Assembly: GCA_023415655.1 (NCBI GenBank)
Contig: JAEZKD010000283.1
Coordinates: forward strand, 15,270 to 79,269
Source of the DNA: Bacillota bacterium
Lineage (GTDB): Bacteria; Bacillota; Clostridia; Lachnospirales; Lachnospiraceae
DNA: 64,000 nucleotides
Reading direction: 5' to 3'
Made by a program: the position numbers and the translations under genes. This document shows positions 1 to 8,130 of the stretch, piece after piece (the first letter of the stretch is position 1; every line of letters starts with the position of its first letter). The notes beneath the pieces were generated by a model, which saw only the letters and a list, made by a program, of their open reading frames with translations, was not told the DNA's origin and ran no database searches.

Positions 1-94
1 AAAGGTCTTTCTTTGCGCGCTCTTTTTCCTCCTCAGATAAACTCAATTTTGCTAATGCTGCAACATATTCTATCGTTTCATCCGTTATCTTCAT
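1..94 (-). CDS. gatC: Asp-tRNA(Asn)/Glu-tRNA(Gln) amidotransferase subunit C, N-terminal part only
   Basis: Partial gene running off the left edge; only about 31 N-terminal residues are visible. The peptide contains [19 protein letters not shown], which matches the N-terminal helix of GatC, the small subunit that holds GatA and GatB together in the tRNA-dependent transamidase. Two in-frame ATGs exist; the one at 94 is preferred because AGAAAGGA lies 8 bases upstream, while the ATG at 103 abuts that site. The gene follows the archaeal-type aspS by about 29 bases, so the two are probably one operon making Asn-tRNA(Asn) by misacylation and transamidation. gatA and gatB would lie outside the window. 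Confidence 0.85.
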   Translation of the reverse strand, partial: MKITDETIEYVAALAKLSLSEEEKERAKKDL

Positions 95-123
95 CGTTGA
101 CATCCTTTCTTTGTTGGTTTCAT

Positions 124-1467
124 TTATGGTTCTAATCGAGAGACATCTCTTGGGAACAAAGTTGTTTCTCTTACGTTACTCTCGTCTAGTAATTTCATCG
201 TCAATCTCTCTAAACCTATTCCAAGTCCACCATGTGGGGGCATTCCGTGTTTATGAATCATCAAGTAATAATGAAACTCTTCAGGGTCCATTCCTCTACT
301 TAGCATCTTTTGCACCTGCTCCTCATAACTATGAATTCTTTGTCCACCAGTGGTAATCTCCATCCCTTTGAATAATAAATCAAAACTTAAGGTAAATTTC
401 GGATCACTTGGATCATCCATTGCATAGAATGGCCTTTTTTTCGATGGATAATGAGTCACAAATACCAAGTCACTATGGTATTCTTCTTTAAAATACTTTC
501 CAATTAAGACTTCCTCTTCTGGTTCCAAATCATAAGGATTCTTAATCTGTCTTCCATATTTTTTTGCTACCAACTCTTTTGCCTCATCAAATCGAACTGC
601 TGGAATTTTCTTTGCATTTGGTAAGCTTACCTCTAATAACTTTAATTCCTTCGCATATTCTTTTTCAAGAAAGCAAAATACATAATCAAGCATTGCAGCT
701 TCCATATTCATAATATCTTCAAAGCCATCTATATACCCCATCTCAAAATCTAAACTTGTATATTCATTGAGATGCCTTGTTGTGTTATGCTTTTCAGCTC
801 GAAACACTGGTGCAGCTTCAAATACTCGATCATAGATACCAACCATCGTCTGCTTATAAAACTGAGGACTCTGTGCTAAAAATGCTCGTTTTCCAAAGTA
901 CTCTAGTTTGAATACATTCGCTCCTCCTTCTGCATTCCCAGCAACTAGCTTCGGTGTTCGAACCTCCGTAAAATGTTGTGAAAACATAAAGTCACGAAAT
1001 CCTCGAACAATTCCCTCTTGAATCTTAAAAATCGCCCGTTCTCTTAGGTTACGTAATGCTATTGGTCGAAGGGATAGCTTTGTCTCCAAGGAAGTATTCA
1101 GTTTCCATTTAGAGATAGGAATCGGCATCTTTGTGTCTTTTGCTGGCATCGTTAAGATTTTTACACTATTAAGTACAATCTCAAAGCCAAAAGGTGCTCT
1201 CTCCTCTTCACGAACAATACCAGCTACCTCAACCGTACTACCTTCTACTAACTCTTTCACTTCTTCAATATTAGAATCACTATGATATACACACTGAGTC
1301 ACTCCTTCATAAGTTCGTAAAACAATAAAGGAGAATTCGCTCATATCTCGAATGGTATGAACAGCCCCGCGCATACGAACCTCTTGACCAATTACCTCTT
1401 CCTTCTTCTCTGTAATTTCACTAATAGACATTATTATACTTTCTTTTACACCTGTTATAAACTGCAT
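124..1467 (-). CDS. aspS: Aspartyl-tRNA synthetase, archaeal/eukaryotic type (probably non-discriminating)
   Basis: Class IIb synthetase of about 447 residues. An N-terminal OB-fold anticodon-binding domain (residues about 15-100) is followed by the catalytic core with motif 2 ([17 protein letters not shown]) and motif 3 near the C-terminus (GLGIGLERL). It lacks the roughly 150-residue insertion of bacterial AspRS and so belongs to the short archaeal type, which in bacteria usually charges both tRNA(Asp) and tRNA(Asn). Being next to gatC and behind an Asn-reading T-box supports the non-discriminating role; this is inferred. The start at 1467 is chosen for AAAGGAG 7-8 bases upstream; [10 protein letters not shown] at 1431 is an alternative. 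A second, bacterial-type AspRS lies at the right edge of the window. Confidence 0.9.
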   Translation of the reverse strand: MQFITGVKESIIMSISEITEKKEEVIGQEVRMRGAVHTIRDMSEFSFIVLRTYEGVTQCVYHSDSNIEEVKELVEGSTVEVAGIVREEERAPFGFEIVLNSVKILTMPAKDTKMPIPISKWKLNTSLETKLSLRPIALRNLRERAIFKIQEGIVRGFRDFMFSQHFTEVRTPKLVAGNAEGGANVFKLEYFGKRAFLAQSPQFYKQTMVGIYDRVFEAAPVFRAEKHNTTRHLNEYTSLDFEMGYIDGFEDIMNMEAAMLDYVFCFLEKEYAKELKLLEVSLPNAKKIPAVRFDEAKELVAKKYGRQIKNPYDLEPEEEVLIGKYFKEEYHSDLVFVTHYPSKKRPFYAMDDPSDPKFTLSFDLLFKGMEITTGGQRIHSYEEQVQKMLSRGMDPEEFHYYLMIHKHGMPPHGGLGIGLERLTMKLLDESNVRETTLFPRDVSRLEP

Positions 1468-1542
1468 AATCATTCTCCTTTCCATTTGAATCAATTGTAT
1501 CTGCAAGTGTCCATAGTTCTGAGTGTGTATTGTATGCACTGT

Positions 1543-1609
1543 GCCCTGTTTTTTAGGGCCTTTTTTATGTATTAGGGAATAGCGACGCAATTTCCTAATA
1601 CATAAAAAA
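1543..1609. repeat. Intergenic hairpin plus 16-bp palindrome, family copy 1
   Basis: A small hairpin (GCCCT, T-rich loop, AGGGC at 1543-1559, followed by a T run on the plus strand) is followed by a perfect 16-bp inverted repeat, arms 1561-1576 and 1594-1609 (core TTAGG...CCTAA). It sits between the T-box terminator and the aspS start, so it is transcribed in the aspS leader. Similar composite structures occur at 5304-5354 and 62628-62702; see findings. Confidence 0.6.
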
Positions 1610-1862
1610 AGTCCCGTATAAGAATTAATATTCTTATACGGGACGAGAAATCAGAATTTTCCCGCGGTACCACCCACGATAGTTAGAAAGCTCCATTGCC
1701 TTCTCACTTTAACACTTAACGCGTGCCAACGCATGAGCTTACTTCCTATTACGTTCAACTCACGAGCTCCAGAGTGTTCCTATCATCTATACTTCCTCTT
1801 GTACACGCTCTCAGTCGGTGACGTGTGCTTCCTGTCTTACAATTCGTTATAGATGTAAGTCT
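1604..1862 (-). promoter_or_regulatory. T-box riboswitch leader with AAC (Asn) specifier, upstream of aspS-gatC
   Basis: On the minus strand the leader carries the conserved T-box/antiterminator sequence GTGGGTGGTACCGCGGG (1661-1677), followed by an intrinsic terminator with perfect 15-bp arms (1630-1644 and 1611-1625, 4-base loop) and a T7 run. Further upstream the specifier region reads GGAACA followed by CTCTGGAG, placing AAC (Asn) at 1776-1778; GAA (Glu) overlaps it by two bases at 1777-1779. ATCTATA/TATAGAT and GCACACG/CGTGTAC pairings fit stem I. When uncharged tRNA binds, the terminator should be prevented from forming and aspS-gatC read through. Confidence 0.9.
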
Positions 1863-1926
1863 CCTTCATTGCTATTTCTTTGATATCTATGACTTATAGT
1901 TATCGATTCAGTTTTATTAATTAAAG

Positions 1927-1955
1927 ATATTACCACTATTTTCAAACGATTACAA
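1927..1955 (-). promoter_or_regulatory. Candidate promoter of the T-box leader
   Basis: Minus-strand TTGTAA (1950-1955), 17-base spacer, TAATAT (1927-1932). Initiation near 1920 would give a roughly 450-base leader containing the whole T-box. It is a moderate match to a vegetative sigma-A promoter. Confidence 0.45.
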
Positions 1956-1971
1956 GTTATTTTTTATTTTT

Positions 1972-2625
1972 TTATTTTTTTCTATGCTGAGCTAACTTTT
2001 CATCGACCATACGCAATACCTTTTCTTTGTCTTCAGGATTACCTACAACATCCAAATGATCCGTATCTATAATTAGAACGTCACTCGCTTTATAATGATT
2101 CATCACCCAATCATCATAGCCTTCCCAAAGATAGCGATAATATTCCTTCAATGCAGGATCAATCTCAAAATCTCGACCACGTAATGCGATTCTAGATAAT
2201 ACCGTTTCAAAGCTTCCCTTCAAGTAAACCATCAAATCTGGTGATTTCTTTGGAAGTTCTTTTAATTCTTCCATCATATTATTTAATAAACGATCATAGA
2301 CTTCCATCTCAAGTTCTGAGATTCTTCCTAATTCCATGTTACGTTTTGCAAAATACCAGTCTTCATAGATACTGCGGTCAAGTACATTGTTTTCATTCGT
2401 CAACGCTTGTTTAATCGAGCGAAAACGAGTATCTAAAAACCATAGTTGTAATAAAAAGGGATAACGCTTTCTTTGTATTTCTTCATCACTGGCTTGATAA
2501 AAGAGAGGAAGAATCTTATTATCCTCCACACTTTCATAAAAAACTTCAGAACCGAAGTGCTCACCCAAAATCTCCGCATAACTGGTTTTTCCCAGTCCAA
2601 TCATTCCACCAACTACTATCACCAC
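1972..2625 (-). CDS. Deoxynucleoside kinase (dNK/dGK family)
   Basis: A 217-residue protein with an N-terminal P-loop (GGMIGLGKTS), a following FYESVEDN segment and the DRSIYED motif typical of the deoxyribonucleoside kinase family (PF01712); such enzymes phosphorylate deoxynucleosides in salvage. A lid-like arginine-rich stretch (SRIALRGRDFE) follows. The start is set at the GTG at 2625: GGAAGGA lies 6 bases upstream and the product then begins directly with the beta-strand before the P-loop, as in relatives of 210-220 residues. Upstream in-frame ATGs (2673, 2667) lack a convincing ribosome-binding site. Substrate preference cannot be read from sequence. It is monocistronic as far as can be seen. 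Confidence 0.85.
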   Translation of the reverse strand: MVIVVGGMIGLGKTSYAEILGEHFGSEVFYESVEDNKILPLFYQASDEEIQRKRYPFLLQLWFLDTRFRSIKQALTNENNVLDRSIYEDWYFAKRNMELGRISELEMEVYDRLLNNMMEELKELPKKSPDLMVYLKGSFETVLSRIALRGRDFEIDPALKEYYRYLWEGYDDWVMNHYKASDVLIIDTDHLDVVGNPEDKEKVLRMVDEKLAQHRKK

Positions 2626-2738
2626 ATCGCATCCTTCCAATCGTATAATTTCACTGTATTCTAGCATAATCATTGAAAAAGAGTTTATCCATATGATATT
2701 ATTGGTAAAATCTATGCTCCTTGTAACATTAATTTCTA

Positions 2739-5144
2739 TTATTCTTCTATTTCAGGCTTTGCATAAGTAGTCAGATTAAGATACGGCAATAGTTTTCCAT
2801 AAAAATTATTCTTTATCATACTACCTGATACACTAAACTTATTCTTTATAATCGAAATGTAGCCTTTTATATAGTTTTCTGGCAAATCTACCTCTTGCAT
2901 CAGCTCATAGGTCCCTGTTTTGGAGTTATATTTTACATAGTCTGTAATAAAACTCTGATTAGAGGTCATCACAAGTGCAGGTGCATCGGATAGGATATCT
3001 TGCCCCATAAATAATCTAGAATCATATTTAATACCGAATAAATTATTCAAGGTTGGAATAATATCCACCGTTGAACAATATTTATCAATGATAATTGGTT
3101 CTTTTATGCTTGAATTCCAGAGAATAAAGTAATTCTCGTATAATTCAAAGTTCTCTTCTACTTCATGTCCAGCCAATTCATTAATGTCTTCTTGTGCCAA
3201 ACCATACGGATAATGATCTGCACTTAATGCAATGACTGTCTTATCTAAAATGCCCGCCTTGTCTAATTCTTGAATCAGATACTCCAGTGCAAGATCAAGC
3301 TCTTTATTGCAGGCGATATAAGCCTTGCCACCCTCTGAATAAGGTAAATCTTTGACATAATCTTTATTCTTTGATGACATTGAATTACCGATAAATGTAT
3401 AATCCATATGACCACTTACGGTCATATAATAAGTATGAAATTGTTCATCCTTAATATACTCTGGCAATGTTTTTTGAATCATCTCAAGATCAGATTCAGG
3501 CCAGGTTAACTTCACATCAAGTCCACCACCCTTAGCTCCTTTATAATCATATCCCATGTTTGGGTGCGTTAAATTTCTATGATAGTAAGTATAGCTATGA
3601 TTATGGTAAGCACGTGTTGTATAACCTAACTCTTTAAATTGCCATCCAAGGCAGAATGGCATATCACCCTCTGCCGATTTTGTAAAACTATTTGTCCCAG
3701 ATGGGATTAACCCTGTGCAACCTACGTATTCCCCATCACTCGTTGAAGTCCACCAGATTGGATTATAGAAATTCTCAAAAACAAACCCTGAATGAGTTAA
3801 TTGATATAAGGTTGGTGTAATCTCTTTATCTACAGCCCAAGGTGAAAAACCCTCTGCTGTCAAATAAATTAAGTTATATCCCTCAAACATTCCTGTATAC
3901 TCATTCTTATTCGTTGGAGTAACGTTTGCAAAATATTCAAACAACGAAGCCGTTGCATTATCCTTTGCTTCTTTTGCTAGGGTTGCAAAATCAATCTCCA
4001 ATACATTCGGAGAAGTATCTATAGGTATCTGCGTTGGTAATGGTGTAGGGGTTAGCGTGGCATCTGGAACTTTAGTTACTGTCACTGGTATATTGGTCGG
4101 AGTTATGACAACAATCGGTTGCTCTACCTCCACAAATACGTCTTCACCCATGCTAAAATCGTCTACACCAAAAAATACATTTTTGATATCGACTCTGGTT
4201 GCTGTAAGTATACCAAGCTTTTCAACTCCCAAATCCTGAACAAAATCATTATGATATAAATCGTAAGGAGTATGTGCTTCTTTTCCAGGAATTAATAACA
4301 ATAACAAAAAGAATATATGTACGATCACTGCACTCCCAGCTACTTTACCTATGGTTTTCAAAGGTTTCTTTGGGAACAATTTGAACTTCCTGATTAGAAC
4401 TGCAACTGCAACAATTGGAAGTAATAAAAGAAGTATACCTACCAGCTTTTCTAAAATTCCAGCAAGAGCTTCTCTCCAGAATTCAATGACATCTCCTCCA
4501 TTCTCTCCGACGCTATAAAGCGAAAGAAAGGTACGAAAAATATGTTCAAAAACTAACTGAATACAATACCAAAGAGAGAGAATTGATACCAGAGACATCG
4601 CAAGGATACAGTTCACCTTCCGCCCAAACAAACTCGTTATTAATGTAATGATACATCCTACTACCCCTGCTGTTAAAACAGGATAGAGAATCGTCCCATC
4701 TAGTTTTTCAAAAACTAATAAGTGAAACATAGCTTCCAGATAAATGAAGGCAATTGGGAACAGGATAAAGTTAAGTAGATATGGTACTTTCTTCGTCTCT
4801 TTCTTTGGTCTTTCCGTTAAAGCTTCCATTTCTTCTTTTCTTGTATCAAGATTTGGCTCTTCTGTTGAAACTTGCATCTCTTTCTTTCTTGTATCTTGAT
4901 TTGATTCCTCAACAGATACGTCAATCCGTTCCTCAAGTATTTCAAAATTTGAGTCTACTGTTGTGATTTTGCTTGATTCTTCGATTTCCTCTTTACTTGT
5001 TATGCCTATTGACTCTTCCATCAGTTCCTCAATTGCTTCTCGAATCGAGTCTCCTGTTGAAATAGAGTTAAATTCTTCTGTCGGTTCTTCTAAATCCACA
5101 TCCTCTTCTGTTACATCCTCCAAGCTCTTCTCATTCATCCCCAT
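2739..5144 (-). CDS. LtaS-like membrane sulfatase-fold phosphoglycerol transferase
   Basis: An 801-residue membrane enzyme. Residues 1-118 are acidic and hydrophilic with a tandem repeat (VSVEESNQDTRKKEM at 76-90, VSTEEPNLDTRKEEM at 92-106). Five transmembrane segments follow (about 121-143, 150-173, 178-203, 226-251, 263-287), then a Pro/Thr-rich linker (about 347-376) and an extracellular alkaline-phosphatase/sulfatase domain. In that domain TAEGFSP (Glu431) and TSTSDGE (Thr468 as likely nucleophile) match the metal- and phosphoglycerol-binding positions of lipoteichoic acid synthase; SADHYPYG is the late metal motif. It probably adds phosphoglycerol or a similar group to an envelope polymer. 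The long acidic N-terminus is not usual for LtaS. Start supported by AAGAAGG 7 bases upstream. Confidence 0.8.
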   Translation of the reverse strand: MGMNEKSLEDVTEEDVDLEEPTEEFNSISTGDSIREAIEELMEESIGITSKEEIEESSKITTVDSNFEILEERIDVSVEESNQDTRKKEMQVSTEEPNLDTRKEEMEALTERPKKETKKVPYLLNFILFPIAFIYLEAMFHLLVFEKLDGTILYPVLTAGVVGCIITLITSLFGRKVNCILAMSLVSILSLWYCIQLVFEHIFRTFLSLYSVGENGGDVIEFWREALAGILEKLVGILLLLLPIVAVAVLIRKFKLFPKKPLKTIGKVAGSAVIVHIFFLLLLLIPGKEAHTPYDLYHNDFVQDLGVEKLGILTATRVDIKNVFFGVDDFSMGEDVFVEVEQPIVVITPTNIPVTVTKVPDATLTPTPLPTQIPIDTSPNVLEIDFATLAKEAKDNATASLFEYFANVTPTNKNEYTGMFEGYNLIYLTAEGFSPWAVDKEITPTLYQLTHSGFVFENFYNPIWWTSTSDGEYVGCTGLIPSGTNSFTKSAEGDMPFCLGWQFKELGYTTRAYHNHSYTYYHRNLTHPNMGYDYKGAKGGGLDVKLTWPESDLEMIQKTLPEYIKDEQFHTYYMTVSGHMDYTFIGNSMSSKNKDYVKDLPYSEGGKAYIACNKELDLALEYLIQELDKAGILDKTVIALSADHYPYGLAQEDINELAGHEVEENFELYENYFILWNSSIKEPIIIDKYCSTVDIIPTLNNLFGIKYDSRLFMGQDILSDAPALVMTSNQSFITDYVKYNSKTGTYELMQEVDLPENYIKGYISIIKNKFSVSGSMIKNNFYGKLLPYLNLTTYAKPEIEE

Positions 5145-5242
5145 GAAATAACCTTCTTTCTTCTAAATGTTATCTTTTGTTGAAAAAGTTTGACATTACC
5201 TGAAAATGTATATGATTCCATTACTTTCTAATCATCTGTATC

Positions 5243-5271
5243 ATTATACCAAATCCCTTATGAAGGCACAA
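5243..5271 (-). promoter_or_regulatory. Candidate sigma-A promoter for the LtaS-like gene
   Basis: Minus strand: TTGTGC (5266-5271), 17-base spacer, perfect TATAAT (5243-5248), about 100 bases before the start codon. It is the only good -10 box between the oadB terminator and this gene. Confidence 0.55.
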
Positions 5272-5303
5272 GAACAAAGAGAAAGTTGTTAGAGTAATCC
5301 TTT

Positions 5304-5354
5304 GCCTTGTTTTTTGGGGCATTTTGTTCATAGGAAACTCAGTTTCCTATGAAC
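5304..5354. repeat. Intergenic hairpin plus 14-bp palindrome, family copy 2
   Basis: GCCTT, T-rich loop, GGGGC hairpin (5304-5320) and ATTTT, then a perfect 14-bp inverted repeat with a single central base (arms 5326-5339 and 5341-5354, core TAGGAAACT/AGTTTCCTA). Same layout as copies at 1543-1609 and, on the other strand, 62628-62702. Confidence 0.6.
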
Positions 5355-5357
5355 TTA

Positions 5358-5397
5358 AAAACGAGCCTTGCTACAAGTCTTTCTTGCAACAAAGCTC
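5358..5397 (-). terminator. Intrinsic terminator after oadB
   Basis: Minus strand: GAGCTTTGTTGCAAG, short loop, CTTGTAGCAAGGCTC, then GTTTTT. Arms 5383-5397 and 5363-5377; located about 80 bases after the oadB stop. Confidence 0.75.
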
Positions 5398-5478
5398 TTT
5401 CTATCAAAGTCTTATAATTTGCGATAACACATTCTAATCTAATGAATAAAGATTACTTACTTAATATTCTATTATTGA

Positions 5479-6678
5479 TTAGGATAATAAGGTGATATAA
5501 ATAGCAGTCAAAACAGCAGTTGTGATAACACCACAGATATTAGCACCAAGTGCATAATCAAGAACAAATGCACACTTATTCACCTTATACACTTCCTTTT
5601 GAGCTACTTTTGCTGTGGATGGTACGCAAGAGACTCCTGCAATCCCAATGACAGGATTAAAATTCTTACCGCGAACAAAATAAATTACATATCCACCGAT
5701 AATTGCACCAATTCCTGAAAGCAATAAGGAAAGCATACCTAAGGCTAACAATTTGAGTACAATTGGATTTAATAAGGTGCTTGCATCACACAAAACTCCT
5801 AGAATCAGTCCTAAAAAGAAGGTTGCAAGGTATAAAAAGCCTTCCTCAATTAGCTTTATATATTTTGTAATTGCAGATTCTCGTATTACTATTCCTAGAA
5901 AGAAACTTAGGAATAGTGGTGCTCCAATTGGAAACAACAGACACAATATGGTATTTACCACAACTGCAAAAATCAATTTCTCACTCGATGAGATCTTACG
6001 AGCAGGTTTCTTTTCCACAACTTCTTTCCCACGTAAGCTCTTTGGAATCAATAACTTGATCAAATAAGGATAAGCTCCATAGGTCAGGCTTAAGTAAAGA
6101 TAAGCAACAATCGCAATTGGAACTAAGTACTCAGGCGCTAATTTCAAGGATGCAAATAACACCATAGGGCCATCCGCACCACCAATAATAGCTGTTGCTG
6201 CTGCCGCCCCATCGGATAAGCCCATTAATTTTGCAATTGGATAAGTTACAATAGTTCCTAGCTCCGCAAATAAGGCAATGGTCATGCTAATAAAAGGATG
6301 AGCAAGTACATATCCAACATCACACATGATGCCTACCCCCATAAATACAAGGCATGCAATCAAACCATTGGTAAACGTCAAGGTATATACTGGTTGCAAA
6401 AAGTTGATTTGCATATATGTCATCAAATCATCGGTTGTTGTAAGTAATGGATTAATAATGAGATTACCAACCTCATTGGCATTGATAAACAAAACACCGG
6501 CATTCACTGCTGACATTCCAAGTCCCATTGGAATCATAATCAATGGCTCTAGGGTTCCTTTCTTTCCCATGTACACTAAAAAGAATCCAAAAAATATCAA
6601 TACAATTCGAAGTATGACAACGCTTGGTTCTTGTACAAACATGGTACTAATCCCTTGAAATAGTTCTAATATCTTCAT
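5479..6678 (-). CDS. oadB: Sodium-pumping decarboxylase beta subunit (OadB/GcdB family)
   Basis: A 399-residue, very hydrophobic protein of the Na+-transporting carboxylic acid decarboxylase beta family. It shows the conserved core MGIMCDVGY...LFAELGTI (about 113-142) and IIGGADGPM (164-172), which contains the conserved Asp region involved in sodium passage, and a C-terminal VSCVPSTAKVA segment. The beta subunit couples biotin decarboxylation to Na+ export across the membrane. A 42-residue OadG-like gene lies just upstream, but no alpha (carboxyltransferase) or biotin carrier gene is in the window, so the substrate (oxaloacetate, methylmalonyl-CoA or glutaconyl-CoA) cannot be named. A LysR regulator is divergently transcribed from the pair. 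Confidence 0.9.
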   Translation of the reverse strand: MKILELFQGISTMFVQEPSVVILRIVLIFFGFFLVYMGKKGTLEPLIMIPMGLGMSAVNAGVLFINANEVGNLIINPLLTTTDDLMTYMQINFLQPVYTLTFTNGLIACLVFMGVGIMCDVGYVLAHPFISMTIALFAELGTIVTYPIAKLMGLSDGAAAATAIIGGADGPMVLFASLKLAPEYLVPIAIVAYLYLSLTYGAYPYLIKLLIPKSLRGKEVVEKKPARKISSSEKLIFAVVVNTILCLLFPIGAPLFLSFFLGIVIRESAITKYIKLIEEGFLYLATFFLGLILGVLCDASTLLNPIVLKLLALGMLSLLLSGIGAIIGGYVIYFVRGKNFNPVIGIAGVSCVPSTAKVAQKEVYKVNKCAFVLDYALGANICGVITTAVLTAIYITLLS

Positions 6679-6759
6679 AAATTCCCCCTTTTCTTCATTT
6701 TTGTAGTATAATAACTATGAATCAGCTTTGATCTCTCAAATCATAGAGAACCTTCTTAA

Positions 6760-6888
6760 CTAAGATATTTTATTTTCCTTTTGAAAGGCTCTGATCCAAA
6801 TCAACATAGCTTTTATCAGTAAGGCAATTCCATAAGAGATAACAATCCCGATTCCCATAACTTGTAATGGTATAATAAAATCTGACAT
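6760..6888 (-). CDS. Small OadG-like single-span membrane subunit
   Basis: A 42-codon gene: MSDFIIPLQVMGIGIVISYG begins it, and one transmembrane helix (about residues 5-30) is followed by a short charged tail (RAFQKENKIS). AAAGGAG lies 9 bases before the ATG. Position directly upstream of oadB and the topology (short outside N-terminus, one helix, basic tail) match the gamma subunit of sodium-pumping decarboxylases, in a minimal form without the usual Pro-rich/Zn-binding tail. Small OadG-related subunits are known in Firmicutes; assignment here rests on topology and position. It is separated from oadB by 81 bases. Confidence 0.75.
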   Translation of the reverse strand: MSDFIIPLQVMGIGIVISYGIALLIKAMLIWIRAFQKENKIS

Positions 6889-7098
6889 AATACGATTCTC
6901 CTTTAACAAAAATTTCTTTATTTTATACTACAATTTTCTCGTATTACAGTCAAATTCATAATATGTATACATAGAATACACAGAAGTTATGAAGAAAAAG
7001 CTTGCCACTTGTAGTACCAAAAAATTAGCCATATTATGTTTCTTTATTATGATAATGGCTTGTTATCATCACTGACCATATTTCATAGGAGGACCTCC

Positions 7099-7998
7099 AT
7101 GGATTTACATTATTTAGAACTTTTCAATACAATCGCAAAGTACGAGAGCTATAAAAAAGCTTCCAGCGTACTTCATATTAGCCAGCCTGCATTGTCCAAT
7201 CAGATCAAGAAACTGGAAAGCCAGATACAGCTACAATTATTTGATAAGGTGGGGAATAAAATATGCCTGAATGAAAACGGTATCATGCTTCGTGAATATA
7301 CTCAAAAGCTATTTGATCTCATTGATGAGCTCGAAGCTGCGATCTCTAATACCCATAATCTCATTGGTGGGAATTTAAATATTGGTGGTAGTAATACTCC
7401 AGGTACCTACCTATTACCAGAAATGATGGGTTCATTTAAAAAACATTATCCAAATACACAGTTTAATCTGCATATTGGAAACACCTCGGAAATTGCTCAT
7501 TTAATTAACAATCATACATTGGATTTTGCTATCAATGGTGGTAACTGTGATTATTCCAACAATATTTATGTCGAAACTCTCTTTATAGATCAATTAGTTC
7601 TGATTGCCTCTCCTTCCAATTCCTACTGTAATCGTAAGGAGGTTACAATCGAGGACTTATGCCAGATGAACTTTATTGTACATGAGACAGATTCCCAGCT
7701 ATATAGCTACTATGCAAAATTTATTGAAGAGAATGATATCCCTGAGAATATAGCAATGTATATGGGTAATATTGATGCAATCAAACGTGCTGTAAGTTCA
7801 GATCTTGGTATCTCATTGATTCCATATGAAGCAGTGCGATATGAGTTACAATATGGGTTACTGAAACAGCTTAATTTTCCTTCTTTAGATATAAAATATC
7901 CTTATAACTTGATTTATAATAAAAATAAAGCACTATCTACTACCACGAAAAAGTTTATTGAATATATTCATACCTATCGAAATGAGAGGAACACATAA
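7099..7998 (+). CDS. LysR-family transcriptional regulator
   Basis: A 299-residue LysR regulator. The N-terminal winged helix-turn-helix (MDLHYLELFNTIAKYESYKK to about residue 60, with SQPALSNQIKKLE as recognition helix) is followed by a substrate-binding-like effector domain (about 90-290). The start is placed at 7099 because AGGAGG lies 6 bases upstream and the family N-terminus begins here; the frame is open further upstream. It is divergent from the oadG-like/oadB pair and is therefore the likely regulator of that pair; the effector is unknown but a carboxylic acid would fit. Confidence 0.88.
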   Translation: MDLHYLELFNTIAKYESYKKASSVLHISQPALSNQIKKLESQIQLQLFDKVGNKICLNENGIMLREYTQKLFDLIDELEAAISNTHNLIGGNLNIGGSNTPGTYLLPEMMGSFKKHYPNTQFNLHIGNTSEIAHLINNHTLDFAINGGNCDYSNNIYVETLFIDQLVLIASPSNSYCNRKEVTIEDLCQMNFIVHETDSQLYSYYAKFIEENDIPENIAMYMGNIDAIKRAVSSDLGISLIPYEAVRYELQYGLLKQLNFPSLDIKYPYNLIYNKNKALSTTTKKFIEYIHTYRNERNT

Positions 7999-8003
7999 TA
8001 AAA

Positions 8004-8050
8004 CTCCCTTCTAAATGACAAGTTTTGAGTTACTTGCATTTAGAGGGGAG
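8004..8050. terminator. Bidirectional terminator between LysR gene and dapL
   Basis: 14-bp arms 8004-8017 (CTCCCTTCTAAATG) and 8037-8050 with a single G-T mismatch; lies between two convergent stops. Confidence 0.65.
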
Positions 8051-8130
8051 CATATCCAATTAGACTTTCGTCTTATCTTATTTTATTTTATTTTATCTTA
8101 TTTGTTTTATCAGATCTGATCTAACTTATC

